A stretch of DNA of 64,000 bases from an uncultured Acetatifactor sp. (GTDB taxonomy: Bacteria; Bacillota; Clostridia; Lachnospirales; Lachnospiraceae), in assembly GCA_934433135.1 (NCBI GenBank), contig CAKRZO010000004.1:124001-188000 (forward strand), read 5' to 3'. A program made the position numbers and the translations under genes. The notes under the pieces are model-generated. The model saw only the letters and a list, made by a program, of their open reading frames with translations. It was not told the DNA's origin and searched no databases. This document shows, one piece after another, positions 51,742-60,482 of this stretch; the first letter of the stretch is position 1, and each line of letters opens with the position of its first letter.

Positions 51742-53412
51742 ATGAAGACAGATATTCAGATTGCACAGGAAGCAGAATTGTTTCCTATTGTCAAAGTGGC
51801 GGAAAGCATCGGCATGGAAGAAGATGACCTGGAGCTTTACGGAAAATACAAAGCTAAAATTTCGGATGAGGCGCTTCGCAGATACGATAACAAGCCGGAT
51901 GGAAAGTTGATTCTGGTTACCGCGATTAATCCCACACCGGCAGGAGAAGGAAAAACAACGACCAGCATCGGTCTGGCGCAGGCGTTTGCCGGACTTGGCA
52001 AAAAAGCGGTTGTGGCATTAAGAGAGCCCTCACTGGGACCTTGTTTTGGCATAAAAGGAGGAGCCGCCGGCGGCGGTTATGCCCAGGTGGTGCCGATGGA
52101 GGATCTGAACCTTCATTTTACCGGCGATTTTCATGCCATTACTTCCGCTAACAATCTGCTGGCAGCCTTACTGGACAACCATATCCAGCAGGGGAACGAA
52201 TTGCAGATTGATACCAGACAGATTGTCTGGAAGCGTTGTATGGACATGAATGACCGTGTGCTGCGCAATATTGTGGTAGGACTCGGGAATAAGATGGACG
52301 GCGTAGTAAGAGAAGATCATTTTGTAATCACCGTTGCCAGCGAGATTATGGCGATTCTCTGTCTTGCGAAAGATATGGAAGATTTAAAGGACAGGCTGTC
52401 CCGTATTATTGTGGCTTATAACTATGCAGGAGAGCCGGTAACGGCAAAAGATCTGAAGGCAGTAGGCGCAATGGCGGCGCTTTTAAAGGATGCGCTGAAG
52501 CCGAACCTGATTCAGACATTAGAGCATACACCGGCGTTAGTACACGGCGGACCCTTTGCCAACATTGCACATGGCTGCAACTCCGTCAGAGCTACCAAAG
52601 CGGCCCTGAAAATGGCGGATTATTGTATTACGGAAGCCGGTTTCGGTGCGGATCTGGGTGCCGAGAAATTTTTTGATATCAAATGCCGTATGACAGGCTT
52701 AAAACCGGATGCCGTTGTTCTGGTAGCGACCATCAGGGCTTTGAAGTACAATGGTTATGTTCCGAAAGCAGAGCTTGGCACAGAGAATCTGGAAGCTTTG
52801 AAAAAAGGCATTGTCAATCTGGAAAAACATATCGAAAATTTGAAGAAGTTCGGTGTACCGGTCGTGGTTACCTTAAATTCTTTTGCTACCGATACCGAGG
52901 CGGAAGTGGATTTTGTGAAAACGTTCTGCGAAGAGAGAAACTGTGACTTCGCATTGTCCGAAGTCTGGGAGAAGGGTGGAGAAGGCGGTAAAGAGCTTGC
53001 GGGGAAAGTCCTTTCCTGTCTGGAAAATAAGGAAAGTCATTTTAAATTGCTTTATGAAGACAGCCTGCCGTTAAAAGACAAGATTACCGTGATTGCAAAA
53101 GAGATCTACGGCGCAGAAAGCGTGAATTTTGCTCCGGCTGCCAAAAAGCAGCTTGCAAAGATCGAAGAGCTGGGATTCGGGGCACTGCCGGTATGTATGG
53201 CAAAGAATCAGTATTCCTTATCAGATGACCCGGCTTTGCTGGGAAGACCGGAAGGTTTTGAACTGAACGTCAGAGAGGTCTATGTATCTGCGGGAGCCGG
53301 TTTTGTGGTGGTACTGACGGGAGCGGTAATGACGATGCCGGGACTTCCCAAGCAGCCGGCGGCTTACAACATTGATGTAACGGAAGACGGCGTGATTACG
53401 GGATTATTTTAG
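51742..53412 (+). CDS. fhs: Formate-tetrahydrofolate ligase
   Basis: Fhs makes 10-formyl-THF from formate, THF and ATP. It feeds one-carbon metabolism and, in acetogens, the Wood-Ljungdahl methyl branch. The 556-residue enzyme shows the ATP-binding PTPAGEGKTTTSIGL (about residues 63-77), the REPSLGPCFGIKGGAAGGG block and the C-terminal TGAVMTMPGLPKQPAA. ACAGGAGGACAAGAG precedes the ATG. folD follows after 78 bp, so the pair interconverts formate, formyl-, methenyl- and methylene-THF. Confidence 0.97.
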   Translation: MKTDIQIAQEAELFPIVKVAESIGMEEDDLELYGKYKAKISDEALRRYDNKPDGKLILVTAINPTPAGEGKTTTSIGLAQAFAGLGKKAVVALREPSLGPCFGIKGGAAGGGYAQVVPMEDLNLHFTGDFHAITSANNLLAALLDNHIQQGNELQIDTRQIVWKRCMDMNDRVLRNIVVGLGNKMDGVVREDHFVITVASEIMAILCLAKDMEDLKDRLSRIIVAYNYAGEPVTAKDLKAVGAMAALLKDALKPNLIQTLEHTPALVHGGPFANIAHGCNSVRATKAALKMADYCITEAGFGADLGAEKFFDIKCRMTGLKPDAVVLVATIRALKYNGYVPKAELGTENLEALKKGIVNLEKHIENLKKFGVPVVVTLNSFATDTEAEVDFVKTFCEERNCDFALSEVWEKGGEGGKELAGKVLSCLENKESHFKLLYEDSLPLKDKITVIAKEIYGAESVNFAPAAKKQLAKIEELGFGALPVCMAKNQYSLSDDPALLGRPEGFELNVREVYVSAGAGFVVVLTGAVMTMPGLPKQPAAYNIDVTEDGVITGLF

Positions 53413-53490
53413 TTTAGGTAAGCTGTTTGAGGCGTTTATTTGCAGAACATTGTACCGATACGGATAAATTGTTTCGGAAGTGAGGTTTTT

Positions 53491-54339
53491 ATGGCACAGA
53501 TTATTGACGGGAAGGCGGTTGCCGCTCAAATTAAGGAAGAAGTAAAAGAACAGGTTGCCATCTTAAAAGAGCAGGGAAAGGAAATTACATTTGCGGTAAT
53601 CCAGGTAGGGGCGGATCCGGCCTCTTCGATTTACGTAAGGAATAAGAAAAAAGCATGTGAATATGTAGGAATCCGGCAGCTCGGGTATGAATTGCCGGAA
53701 GAGACTTCCCAGGAGGATCTGGTTGCCCTGATTGAAGAGCTTAATGCCAGAAAGGATGTCAACGCCATTCTTTTGCAGCTTCCCCTTCCGGCTCACATGG
53801 ATGAGGAAAAGATTCTGGAGAAAATAGCTCCGGAAAAAGATGTGGACGGGCTGCATCCGATGAATATCGGTGCCCTGTGCCTGGGGAAAAAAGGGTTTGT
53901 ATCTTGCACCCCGGCAGGAATTATCCAACTTTTGAAAAGGAACGGTATTGCAATTGAGGGAAAGGAATGTGTGGTGATCGGACGCAGCAACAGCGTAGGC
54001 AAGCCCATGGCCTTACTTCTTTTGCAGGAAAACGGAACGGTTACCATCACCCACAGCCATACGGCCGACTTAAAGACAATCACGAAAAAAGCAGATATCC
54101 TGATTGTAGCAGCCGGAAAAGAAAAGTTGATTAAGGCGGAAGATGTGAAGGAGGGAGCCGTTGTGATAGATGTGGGAATCCACAGAGACGAGCACAATCA
54201 TCTTACGGGAGATGTGGATTTTGACTCCGTTGCCCCTAAATGCAGCGCGATAACACCTGTGCCCGGCGGCGTCGGTCCCATGACAATTGCCATGCTGATG
54301 AAGAATTGTCTGGAAAGTGTTACACGCAGTCTGTCATAA
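53491..54339 (+). CDS. folD: Bifunctional methylene-THF dehydrogenase / methenyl-THF cyclohydrolase
   Basis: FolD catalyses the NADP-linked oxidation of methylene-THF and hydrolysis of methenyl-THF. The 282-residue protein has the SSxxYVxxK-type active site (ASSIYVRNKKKA, about residues 46-57), the Rossmann part VVIGRSNSVGKPMA and the terminal TPVPGGVGPMT. The ATG at 53491 is chosen because GGAAGTGAGG lies just upstream and the length is normal; an in-frame start at 53440 would add 17 unrelated residues. It acts with fhs. Confidence 0.97.
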   Translation: MAQIIDGKAVAAQIKEEVKEQVAILKEQGKEITFAVIQVGADPASSIYVRNKKKACEYVGIRQLGYELPEETSQEDLVALIEELNARKDVNAILLQLPLPAHMDEEKILEKIAPEKDVDGLHPMNIGALCLGKKGFVSCTPAGIIQLLKRNGIAIEGKECVVIGRSNSVGKPMALLLLQENGTVTITHSHTADLKTITKKADILIVAAGKEKLIKAEDVKEGAVVIDVGIHRDEHNHLTGDVDFDSVAPKCSAITPVPGGVGPMTIAMLMKNCLESVTRSLS

Positions 54340-54352
54340 GGGAGCCTTGGTT

Positions 54353-55783
54353 ATGAAATGTCCTAATTGCAACAAAGAGATGAAAGAGGGCAGACTGTAC
54401 TGTGAATACTGCGGCAGAGATATTCATATAGTTCCGGATTTCGAACCGGAGCTGGAGTACTCGGTTGTCAGGATGGCGGAAGAGACGGAGAGCCGGGAAA
54501 GTGATACCATAGAAAAGACAGATGGGAAAACAGATGTAGAGACAGGGGGGGCGCACAGGCTTCTGATAACAGGCTTTGTTCTGCTTGTTCTGCTGATCGG
54601 TATGATCGGTACGGGAGTGTTTTTGTATCGGGATCATTCTTATGATTATCAAACGAAAGCGGCCGCGAAGTACCTGAATCAGCGCTCTTATGAGAAAGCC
54701 GTCCGCTGTTACAAAAGAGCCCTGGAATTAAATCCATCTGACATAGAAATCCGATTTTCACTTGCGGAAGCCTATCTAAAAAGCGGAAACAAACTGGAAT
54801 ATGAGTATCAGCTGCGTGGAATCATCAACAGCACGAATTCAGATGGCGGGCAGCTGGAGAGAGCATACGGAAAGCTGATTGCTATTTACAAAGACAGGGG
54901 AGAATATGATACCATCAATGAAATACTGCAGTCTTGTCCGCTGGAAAAAATAAGGAACAGCTATAAGGGTTACATTGCCGATCCGCCGGAATTTAATTAT
55001 GAATCCGGTTATTATACGACGGCAGTGCCGTTGAAACTGACGGCCTGTGCCACAGGGAGGATCTACTATACGTTGGATGGCTCCGAGCCTACGGAAGAAA
55101 GCAGTCTTTATATTTCGCCGATTTTGTTGGAAAACGGAGTACAGGAAGTCCGTGCCGTTTTTGTCAATGAATATGGGGTGAAGAGCAAAGTGGCTGCCAG
55201 AAAATATATCATGGATGTGGATCTGGAGCGGGAACCTTATGTCAGCGTACTGGGAGGAACCTATCATGTGCCGATGTTCATAGAAGCAGGGGCAGAGGAA
55301 GGATTTGAACAGGAGGGAACGCTGTATTATACCACAGACGGTACGGTACCGAACCTGCATTCCTATTTGTATACGGATCCGATCCCCATGCCGCTTGGAA
55401 AAAGTTATTTCCGGTTTGCGTATATCAAGGAAGACGGTACCTGCGGAAAAATTGCGGAGCGCAGATATGAACTGATCCTGGATACGTCTCTTACAGCAAA
55501 GGATGCCGAAGACAAGGTAAAAGAGTATCTTCTGGAACAGGGAAGAATCCTGGATGAGGAAGGACATTTTTCAGCCGAGTATCCGGCCAGATATCTGTAT
55601 CAGTGTCAGTATGCGGTTAATATTGAATCTTCCGGCATTTTTTATGTGATTGCCGAGCTTTATACAAACGGCGGCGTAGAAGATAAGACCGGTAATTACT
55701 ATGCTGTAAAAACAGATACCGCGGAATTGTTTAAACTATTCATTTTGAAAAATAACAACTATACTCTAGTTGGAATTTTATAA
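54353..55783 (+). CDS. Zinc-ribbon, TPR and chitobiase-C-like repeat membrane protein
   Basis: This 476-residue protein has an unusual domain mix. A zinc ribbon lies at the start (MKCPNCNKEM...YCEYCGRD, Cys3, 6, 17, 20). A membrane helix follows near residues 65-87 (LLITGFVLLVLLIGMIGTG), then a TPR-like segment (KYLNQRSYEKAVRCYKRALELNP). Two chitobiase/beta-hexosaminidase C-terminal-like beta modules follow, each with the signature YYTLDGSEPT or YYTTDGTVPN. The likely topology is ribbon inside and the rest outside. The function is unknown; a structural or wall-associated role is inference. AAGGGAG precedes the ATG at 54353, 13 bp after folD. Confidence 0.75.
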   Translation: MKCPNCNKEMKEGRLYCEYCGRDIHIVPDFEPELEYSVVRMAEETESRESDTIEKTDGKTDVETGGAHRLLITGFVLLVLLIGMIGTGVFLYRDHSYDYQTKAAAKYLNQRSYEKAVRCYKRALELNPSDIEIRFSLAEAYLKSGNKLEYEYQLRGIINSTNSDGGQLERAYGKLIAIYKDRGEYDTINEILQSCPLEKIRNSYKGYIADPPEFNYESGYYTTAVPLKLTACATGRIYYTLDGSEPTEESSLYISPILLENGVQEVRAVFVNEYGVKSKVAARKYIMDVDLEREPYVSVLGGTYHVPMFIEAGAEEGFEQEGTLYYTTDGTVPNLHSYLYTDPIPMPLGKSYFRFAYIKEDGTCGKIAERRYELILDTSLTAKDAEDKVKEYLLEQGRILDEEGHFSAEYPARYLYQCQYAVNIESSGIFYVIAELYTNGGVEDKTGNYYAVKTDTAELFKLFILKNNNYTLVGIL

Positions 55784-55836
55784 ATACCCATTGCCGCGAA
55801 ACGAAATTTACGGTAAGGGACAAGAGAGGTGCTTAT

Positions 55837-56718
55837 ATGTATAAGATTGTAAAGGCTAAAGAGCTGACAACCAATATTTATCTGATGGAGGTTGAGGCGC
55901 CAAGAGTGGCAAAGCATTGTGCTCCGGGACAGTTTGTCATCGTAAGAACGGATGAGGAGGCGGAGAGAATCCCTCTGACCATCTGCGATTACGATCCGCA
56001 GGCAGGAACCGTGACGATTGTATTTCAGACGGTTGGAGCCGGAACCAAGATAATGGCAAGGCTGGGAGAGGGCGATTTCTTCCATGATTTCGTAGGTCCC
56101 CTCGGCTGTCCTTCGGAGTTCGTAAAAGAGGATCCCGAAGAACTGAAAAAGAAAAAAATTCTTTTTGTGGCCGGCGGTGTGGGAGCTGCGCCGGTGTATC
56201 CTCAGGTAAAATGGCTGCATGAGCATGGCGTTGCAGCGGATGTCATTGTGGGGAGCAAGACAAAAGATTTTCTGATTCTGGAAAAGGAGATGAAAGCTGT
56301 GGCCGGTAATCTCTACGTAACGACCGATGATGGTTCTTACGGAAGAAGCGGTATGGTAACCCAGGTCATCAAGGATCTGACAGCCCAGGGAAATCATTAT
56401 GATGTCTGCGTTGCAATCGGCCCCATGATTATGATGAAATTTGTCTGCCTGTTAACAAAAGAACTGGGAATTCCCACCGTTGTCAGCTTGAATCCGATTA
56501 TGGTAGACGGAACCGGTATGTGCGGAGCCTGCCGTGTGACGGTAGACGGCAAAGTAAAATTTGCCTGCGTAGACGGGCCGGAATTTGATGGACATCTGGT
56601 TAATTTCGATGAGGCTATGCGCCGTCAGCAGATTTATAAGACAGCGGAAGGCAGAGCGATGCTCGCACTGGAAGAGGGAGATACCCACCACGGTGGATGC
56701 GGCGTCTGCAGCAAATAA
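55837..56718 (+). CDS. nfnA: NfnA-type FAD/[2Fe-2S] subunit of NADH-dependent ferredoxin:NADP+ oxidoreductase
   Basis: This 293-residue flavoprotein has a ferredoxin-reductase fold: FAD domain with RIPLTICDYD near residue 47, NAD domain with VAGGVGAAPVYPQ near 110. A C-terminal cluster of Cys (DGTGMCGACRV, KFACVDGPEF and the last CGVCSK region) can hold a [2Fe-2S] centre. Such subunits pair with the GltA-like protein encoded 68 bp downstream to form the electron-bifurcating NfnAB complex, which balances NADH, NADPH and ferredoxin. The alternative label is sulfide dehydrogenase SudB. GACAAGAGAGGTGCTTAT precedes the ATG. Confidence 0.9.
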   Translation: MYKIVKAKELTTNIYLMEVEAPRVAKHCAPGQFVIVRTDEEAERIPLTICDYDPQAGTVTIVFQTVGAGTKIMARLGEGDFFHDFVGPLGCPSEFVKEDPEELKKKKILFVAGGVGAAPVYPQVKWLHEHGVAADVIVGSKTKDFLILEKEMKAVAGNLYVTTDDGSYGRSGMVTQVIKDLTAQGNHYDVCVAIGPMIMMKFVCLLTKELGIPTVVSLNPIMVDGTGMCGACRVTVDGKVKFACVDGPEFDGHLVNFDEAMRRQQIYKTAEGRAMLALEEGDTHHGGCGVCSK

Positions 56719-56786
56719 GGTTATCAATTTTTAAGCAGATGAAATATTTGTAAGATATGTCTAACTGGAAAAAGTGAGGAAAACAA

Positions 56787-58178
56787 ATGGATATTTTGAA
56801 AAAAGTACCGGTACGGGAACAGGATCCTGCCGTACGCGCCGGAAATTTTGAAGAGGTTTGTTACGGCTATAATCAGGAAGAAGCGATGTGTGAAGCATCC
56901 AGATGTATTAATTGCAAAAATGCGCAGTGTATAAAAGGGTGTCCCGTAGCGATTAATATTCCCGGATTTATCGAGAAAATTAAAGCCGGTGAAATCGAAG
57001 AGGCTTATCAGATCATCAGTCAGGCCAGCGCCCTCCCTGCCGTATGCGGAAGAGTATGTCCGCAGGAGAGCCAGTGCGAAGGCAAGTGTATCCGCGGCAT
57101 CCGGGGTGAAGCCGTTTCCATCGGTAAGCTGGAACGTTTTGCAGCGGACTGGGCGAGAGAGCACGGTATTGTGCCGAAGGGAGCAGAAGAGAAAAAAGGT
57201 AAAAAGGTGGCTGTAATCGGATCCGGACCGGCAGGACTTACCTGTGCCGGAGATCTGGCAAAAATGGGTTACGAGGTAACGATATTTGAGGCACTGCATG
57301 AGCCGGGCGGCGTTTTGGTTTACGGTATTCCGGAATTTCGTCTGCCCAAGAGCGCCGTTGTGGCAAAGGAAATCGAAAATGTAAAGGCTCTCGGCGTAAC
57401 GATTGAAACCAATGTAGTCATCGGTAAGTCGGTAACCATTGACCAGCTTTTAAGTGAAGAAGGCTTTGAAGCCGTATTTATCGGTTCCGGTGCAGGTCTT
57501 CCCAAATTCATGGGAATTCCCGGCGAAAACTCCAACGGTGTCTTTTCTGCCAACGAATACCTGACCAGAAGCAATCTGATGAAGTCCTTCAAAGAAGACA
57601 GCGCAACACCGATTATGCATGGCAAAAAGGTAGCTGTAGTAGGCGGCGGCAACGTGGCCATGGATGCTGCCAGAACCGCTTTGCGGCTGGGTGCGGAAGT
57701 GCATATCGTATACAGGCGAAGCGAGGAAGAACTGCCCGCCAGAGTGGAAGAAGTACATCATGCCAAGGAAGAGGGAATCATCTTTGATCTGCTGACCAAT
57801 CCGACAGAGATCCTTGCGGATGAAAAAGGCTGGGTAACCGGTATGAAGTGTATCCGTATGGAACTGGGAGAGCCGGATGCTTCCGGAAGAAGACGTCCTG
57901 TGGAAATCCCGGGCTCTGAATTTGTGATGGATGTGGATACAGTCATCATGTCCCTGGGAACCTCTCCGAACCCGTTGATTTCTTCTACTACGGAAGGTCT
58001 GGAAACCAACAAATGGAAATGCATTGTTGCTGAAGAAGCCAACGGACAGACCACCAAGGAAGGCGTCTATGCCGGCGGAGATGCCGTTACCGGCGCAGCT
58101 ACCGTAATCCTTGCCATGGGAGCCGGCAAAGCGGCAGCGAAGGGCATTGATGAATATTTAAGTTCCAAAGCGCAGTAA
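56787..58178 (+). CDS. nfnB: NfnB / GltA-like glutamate synthase small-subunit homologue
   Basis: This 463-residue flavoprotein has an N-terminal double [4Fe-4S] region (CINCKNAQCIKGCPV and CGRVCPQESQCEGKC) and two nucleotide-binding folds (VIGSGPAGLTCAGDLA near residue 146 and VVGGGNVAMDAARTA near 285). It is commonly annotated NADPH-dependent glutamate synthase GltA. Its place directly after nfnA and the lack of a glutamate synthase large subunit argue for the NfnB subunit of the bifurcating transhydrogenase. GAAAAAGTGAGGAAAACAA precedes the ATG. Confidence 0.92.
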   Translation: MDILKKVPVREQDPAVRAGNFEEVCYGYNQEEAMCEASRCINCKNAQCIKGCPVAINIPGFIEKIKAGEIEEAYQIISQASALPAVCGRVCPQESQCEGKCIRGIRGEAVSIGKLERFAADWAREHGIVPKGAEEKKGKKVAVIGSGPAGLTCAGDLAKMGYEVTIFEALHEPGGVLVYGIPEFRLPKSAVVAKEIENVKALGVTIETNVVIGKSVTIDQLLSEEGFEAVFIGSGAGLPKFMGIPGENSNGVFSANEYLTRSNLMKSFKEDSATPIMHGKKVAVVGGGNVAMDAARTALRLGAEVHIVYRRSEEELPARVEEVHHAKEEGIIFDLLTNPTEILADEKGWVTGMKCIRMELGEPDASGRRRPVEIPGSEFVMDVDTVIMSLGTSPNPLISSTTEGLETNKWKCIVAEEANGQTTKEGVYAGGDAVTGAATVILAMGAGKAAAKGIDEYLSSKAQ

Positions 58179-58209
58179 CATGCCATAATTTTCACTGATT
58201 GTAAGAAGA

Positions 58210-58373
58210 GTTACAGTTCACACGCTTCATTCACAAAACCGCGCTTTCAGCGCTTTCTCGCTGCTTCGCAGCTGTTTTGTTTCATGAAATGACGCTCCCT
58301 TTGTACATTTACACAGGCAGTTTCTCATGCGAGCATGGAACCTGCCTGCATAAACGTACGAGTGAACTGTAAC
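58210..58373. mobile_element. MITE-like element, copy D (164 bp) with 8-bp target duplication
   Basis: Inverted ends GTTACAGTTCA (58210-58220) and TGAACTGTAAC (58363-58373) are flanked on both sides by TAAGAAGA (58202-58209 and 58374-58381), a perfect 8-bp direct repeat. The interior holds CGCTTTCAGCG, CTGCTTCGCAG and CATGCGAGCATG hairpins and no gene. An intact duplication implies a fairly recent insertion between nfnB and rlmH. Confidence 0.88.
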
Positions 58374-58399
58374 TAAGAAGATTAAGAGAAGGAATTAAG

Positions 58400-58879
58400 T
58401 TGAAGATAACGATTGTCTGTGTAGGAAAAATAAAAGAAGCTTTTTTTCGGGATGCCGTTCTGGAATATACCAAACGGCTTTCCCGATACTGTACAACGGA
58501 GATTGCGGAAGTGGCGGATGAAAAGACGCCGGAGAATATAAGTCCCTTGCAGAAGGAGCAGATTCTTGCCAAAGAAGCACAGCGCATCCTTGGCAGGATC
58601 CGCCCGGATTCTTATGTGGTCACGCTGGAAATCGCAGGCAAAAAATATACTTCGGAAGGCTTTGCCGCAATGATCGAGCAGGCCGGTATCCGAGGGATCA
58701 GCCATATGACATTTGTAATCGGCGGCTCTCTGGGACTGCATGCATCCGTTTCGGAGCGATCCGACCTGGCCGTCAGTTTCTCCGACATGACCTTTCCGCA
58801 TCAACTGATGCGCGTTATCTTATGTGAGCAGATTTACCGCGCTTACCGTATTATCCAAAAGGAACCCTATCACAAGTAG
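58400..58879 (+). CDS. rlmH: 23S rRNA (pseudouridine1915-N3)-methyltransferase
   Basis: RlmH methylates pseudouridine 1915 of helix 69 in 23S rRNA. The 159-residue SPOUT protein is full length. The SAM-binding knot motifs FVIGGSLGLH and the C-terminal LPHQLMRVILCEQIYRAYRI-type block (here FPHQLMR...YRII) are clear. The start is TTG 58400, ten bases after AGAAGGAATT. The MITE-like element ends 26 bp before it, so the native promoter may have been displaced. The stop codon sits in the terminator stem. Confidence 0.96.
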   Translation: MKITIVCVGKIKEAFFRDAVLEYTKRLSRYCTTEIAEVADEKTPENISPLQKEQILAKEAQRILGRIRPDSYVVTLEIAGKKYTSEGFAAMIEQAGIRGISHMTFVIGGSLGLHASVSERSDLAVSFSDMTFPHQLMRVILCEQIYRAYRIIQKEPYHK

Positions 58880-58892
58880 GGTTCTTTTTTTC
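58862..58892 (+). terminator. Terminator of rlmH
   Basis: GAACCCTA (58862-58869) pairs with TAGGGTTC (58877-58884), followed by a run of T. The TAG stop codon of rlmH is the first part of the 3' arm. Confidence 0.88.
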
Positions 58893-58988
58893 ATTTTTCT
58901 TATATAAATGGCTGCTTACTCATACTTCTGCCCCTGAAGTCATATGATAATAAAGAGCAGCGTAAAAGCAGGAAAACAAGGGAAAATT

Positions 58989-60126
58989 ATGGCAATTTAT
59001 GTGGTAAAAGAAGGGGACACGGTAGATTCCATTGCACAGTCGGAGAATGCAGATGTTTTTCAGGTGATTTATGATAATCAGCTGGTTTATCCTTATGCGC
59101 TGGCAGTGGGGCAGGCGCTTTTCCTGGAAGAGGAACCCGCACAAAACCTGCAGAATATCTTTGTCAGCGGCTATGCCTATCCTTTTATCAGCAGATGGGT
59201 ATTGGAACAGACACTGCCTTATTTAAGCGAGCTTCCTATTTTTTCATATGGCTTTACCGTGCAGGGAGAACTGATTCCTCCCAAGATCGATGAAAGCTGG
59301 ATGATTGAACTGGCAGCGGAAAATGACGTGATGCCGGTTTTAACGCTCACTCCGCTGGGAGAAAACGGGCTTTTTAATAATAATCTGATTACACAGGTAG
59401 TAAATTCCGGGGAAAATACGGATCGTCTGATAGAAAACCTGGTATCCCAAATGCAGGAAAAAGGATATCAGGGATTGGATATTGATTTTGAATATATCCT
59501 GGCATCAGACCGGGATGCTTTCACGGCTTTTGTACAGAAAACGGCGGAGCGGATGCGGCAGGAAGGTTACCATACTTCCGTGGCGCTTGCCCCGAAAACA
59601 AGCGATGACCAGAAAGGACTTTTGTATGAAGGAAAAGATTACGAGGCGCTGGGAGAGGCGGCGGATCATGTCCTTTTGATGACTTATGAGTGGGGTTATA
59701 CTTACGGACCGCCTATGGCGGTAGCGCCGTTAAATCAGGTAAGAAGAGTTGTAGAGTATGCCGTTACCAAAATACAGCCGGAAAAAAATCGATCTGGGAA
59801 TCCCCAACTATGGCTATGACTGGCCGCTGCCTTATGAAAGAGGCCTGACGAAAGCTACAACGATCAATAATGTCCAGGCTGTACGGATTGCCGTGGATAC
59901 CGGGTCGCAAATCCTTTTTGCTCCCGCTGCTCAAAGCCCCTGGTTTTCCTATTTTTCGGAAAATGACACGGAGCATGAGGTATGGTTTGAAGATATTCGA
60001 AGCCTTCAGGGAAAATTCGACTTGGTAAAGGAATTCGGACTCAGGGGCTGCGGCTACTGGCAGATCATGCAATGGTTCCGGGCTGGCTGGCTGCAGCTTG
60101 TACAGAACTTTTCGGTGAAAAAATAA
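58989..60126 (+). pseudogene. YaaH/SleL-like LysM-GH18 protein gene with a one-base frameshift
   Basis: The first frame (58989-59819) encodes a LysM domain (YVVKEGDTVDSIAQ, residues 4-17) and most of a GH18 barrel with the catalytic motif GLDIDFEY. This is the layout of spore cortex-lytic N-acetylglucosaminidases YaaH/SleL. At 59782-59788 an A7 run shifts the frame. The expected continuation KIDLGIPNYGYDWPLPY is found one frame over and runs to 60126. One A fewer would restore about 378 residues. This may be a true mutation, a sequencing error in the homopolymer or slippage. The ATG at 58989 follows AAGGGAAAATT. Confidence 0.85.
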
Positions 60127-60143
60127 AATTATTAATTATTGGG

Positions 60144-60171
60144 TTGAAAAAGGATATAATTATGGTATAAT
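60144..60171 (+). promoter_or_regulatory. Promoter of the orphan antitoxin gene
   Basis: TTGAAA 60144-60149 and consensus TATAAT 60166-60171 have a 16-bp spacer. A second TATAAT lies at about 60155. Confidence 0.65.
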
Positions 60172-60198
60172 TAGGTCGTGAACAAGGGGGTGTATGTT

Positions 60199-60384
60199 AT
60201 GCCGCAAATAATTCCGATTAAAGACTTGAAGAATACATCGGAGATATCAGATATGTGCCACAAAGCAGATGAGCCAATTTACGTTACTAAAAATGGCTAT
60301 GGCGATATGGTAATTATGAGCATGGAGATTTATGAGACAATCATGAGACAGATTGCTATGTACAGAGAAAAGGAGCCGTTATAA
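60199..60384 (+). CDS. Phd/YefM-family antitoxin without adjacent toxin
   Basis: This 61-residue protein has the N-terminal Phd/YefM DNA-binding fold (IIPIKDLKNTSEISDMC and PIYVTKNGYGDMVIMSMEIYE). The short C-terminal part (TIMRQIAMYREKEPL) would hold the toxin-binding segment. Family members are normally followed by a RelE/Doc toxin gene. Here a terminator lies directly at the stop codon, and the next gene is on the other strand. It is therefore an orphan that may regulate itself or neutralise a distant toxin. AAGGGGGTG seven bases before the ATG at 60199 decides the start. Confidence 0.85.
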   Translation: MPQIIPIKDLKNTSEISDMCHKADEPIYVTKNGYGDMVIMSMEIYETIMRQIAMYREKEPL

Positions 60385-60396
60385 CAGCTCCTTTTT
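60368..60396 (+). terminator. Terminator of the antitoxin gene
   Basis: AAAGGAGC and GCTCCTTT form the stem, with a T run at the end. The TAA stop codon lies in the loop. A short stretch after it (60400-60460) is open in one frame but shows no toxin motif. Confidence 0.8.
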
Positions 60397-60482
60397 ACAG
60401 CATACCCGGATGCAGAGCAGGCGCTGGTTATGCGTCGGCACTTCCGGAAGAGACATACTTTTGGGTGATATAGAAACCGAAT

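Noticed and set aside
59758..60126. Separate small gene downstream of the LysM-GH18 frame
   Set aside because: Its sequence continues the GH18 domain exactly after the A7 run and has no ribosome site of its own.
60400..60475. Remnant of a toxin gene behind the antitoxin
   Set aside because: A short open stretch is readable but has no RelE, Doc or other toxin motif, and it lies behind a terminator.
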